From contig NZ_ATWF01000002.1 of assembly GCF_000421105.1 (NCBI RefSeq), positions 62,001 through 126,000 of the forward strand: a DNA stretch of 64,000 nt. Direction: 5' to 3'. The DNA comes from Limisalsivibrio acetivorans. Lineage in GTDB: Bacteria > Chrysiogenota > Deferribacteres > Deferribacterales > Geovibrionaceae. Positions 63,272 to 64,000 of the stretch are shown here, in pieces. The position numbers were made by a program, and so were the translations under genes. The notes under the pieces were generated by a model, which saw only the letters and a program-made list of their open reading frames with translations, ran no database searches and had not been told where the DNA came from. Numbering within the stretch: position 1 is the stretch's first letter; each line of letters opens with the position of its first letter.

Positions 63272-64000
63272 TTACATGCCAATTCTGATCAGGACGATCC
63301 CGGCCATAATTATCAATGTTGCGATCACTTTAGGCAATCCCGCACGCTCCTTATAGAGCAGTACACCGAGGATCAAAGCAAAGATCGCATTCACCTGACG
63401 TATCGCCGCCGCATAGGAAACTTCTACCATAGTCAGCCCGTAGCGGAAACTTGTGAACGATACAAAGACAACTATACCCGCCGTGGTGAAAAGTTTCCAT
63501 TCCCTTTTGATAAAGTCCATCCTGAAAGGCTTATAGCGCAGTGAATATGCAAACAGCCAAGACGTCATAAAGAAGCAGAGGGAGTAGGTGTAAAGGATAA
63601 AATTGCCTATGGTGACGCCACCCTTGTCCGCCATGGCACCAAACGAATAGGAGAATGCCGCCAAAAGGGCATATAAAGGCCCCTTGCCGAACTGGATCCC
63701 GATCCCCTTATGCGTATTAAGCAGAAGCGCACCGACTATCGTAACAACAATGCCCGCAAAGCCTGTTAAGGATATCTGCTCGCCAAAGAACATAGTCGCC
63801 CAAAGTACTATGAATAGGGGCGAAGAGGTCGTTATGGGGTATATATCCGACACATCGCTGTAATGATACGCCGTTGACAGGAATAGATGGTATAAGGAAA
63901 AGAACAACCCGCCAGCAGCGGCATAAAGCACTGCATCTAAATCGAAATACATATAATTTCGAAATAAAACAGGGTACATTGCGCTGAAAAAAAGGAAGTT
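63272..64000 (-). CDS. EamA/DMT-family transporter, 5' end outside window
   Basis: The minus-strand frame stays open to base 64000, so the first part of the gene lies beyond the edge. About nine TM helices remain, including DVSDIYPITTSSPLFIVLWA and VSYAAAIRQVNAIFALILG, typical of the second half of EamA transporters. Substrate unknown. Paralogue of the DMT gene at 36223 and rarD in family only. Confidence 0.88.
   Translation of the reverse strand, partial: NFLFFSAMYPVLFRNYMYFDLDAVLYAAAGGLFFSLYHLFLSTAYHYSDVSDIYPITTSSPLFIVLWATMFFGEQISLTGFAGIVVTIVGALLLNTHKGIGIQFGKGPLYALLAAFSYSFGAMADKGGVTIGNFILYTYSLCFFMTSWLFAYSLRYKPFRMDFIKREWKLFTTAGIVVFVSFTSFRYGLTMVEVSYAAAIRQVNAIFALILGVLLYKERAGLPKVIATLIIMAGIVLIRIGM

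Overview
The window looks like chromosomal DNA of a Gram-negative, probably anaerobic, environmental bacterium. I infer Deferribacterota or a close relative; this is an inference from overall character, not a database match. Supporting traits are a type II secretion/pilus ATPase, secreted proteases with C-terminal sorting tails, many sensor kinases and c-di-GMP enzymes, selenium metabolism (YedF plus a predicted selenoprotein), a type A RNase P RNA and a small bacterial SRP RNA. No rRNA, prophage, insertion sequence or CRISPR array was seen.

Layout. 1-8 kb: 3' part of a GspE/PilB-type ATPase, a response regulator-diguanylate cyclase, a structured leader that resembles a c-di-GMP-I riboswitch, a secreted subtilase and, convergent beyond a cupin, a secreted trypsin-like protease; both proteases end in the same Gly-rich/Cys/TM/Arg tail. 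8-14 kb: htpG, small unknown and CsgG-like genes, a thioesterase, a 3'-5' exonuclease, a REC protein and yedF. 14.8-36 kb: a signalling island with a GGDEF-EAL protein, an orphan Cas6, and a minus-strand operon of histidine kinase, response regulator, LuxP-like AI-2 binding protein, a LuxQ-like-sensor/PAS/GGDEF/EAL protein and a CheB-CheR fusion. It continues with a giant hybrid kinase and a partner-switching pair (REC-PP2C-ATPase regulator plus STAS protein). 36-48 kb: transporters, tpx, a secreted protein/lipoprotein pair, carbonic anhydrase, yajQ, glpK, and an rpoE-rseA-rseB-degP envelope-stress operon. 48-59 kb: tRNA-Ser, SRP RNA, ppiD, marR/MFS, the purSQLF operon ending in a predicted UGA-decoding selenoprotein, and two tandem FCD-GntR regulators. 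59-64 kb: HAD phosphatase, a yefM antitoxin remnant, an AT-rich KAP NTPase (likely acquired), rnpB, an endonuclease III-like glycosylase, two small unknown genes and a DMT transporter cut by the right edge.

How it works together. The strongest theme is c-di-GMP: two likely cyclases, two EAL proteins, YajQ, a possible riboswitch and an HsbR/HsbA-like switch. The LuxP operon suggests that extracellular AI-2 is read directly into c-di-GMP turnover. The second theme is envelope and secretion (T2SS-type ATPase, CTERM proteases, sigma-E operon, PpiD, DegP). The most novel items are the LuxP/GGDEF-EAL operon, the hidden selenoprotein behind purF, and the stand-alone Cas6.
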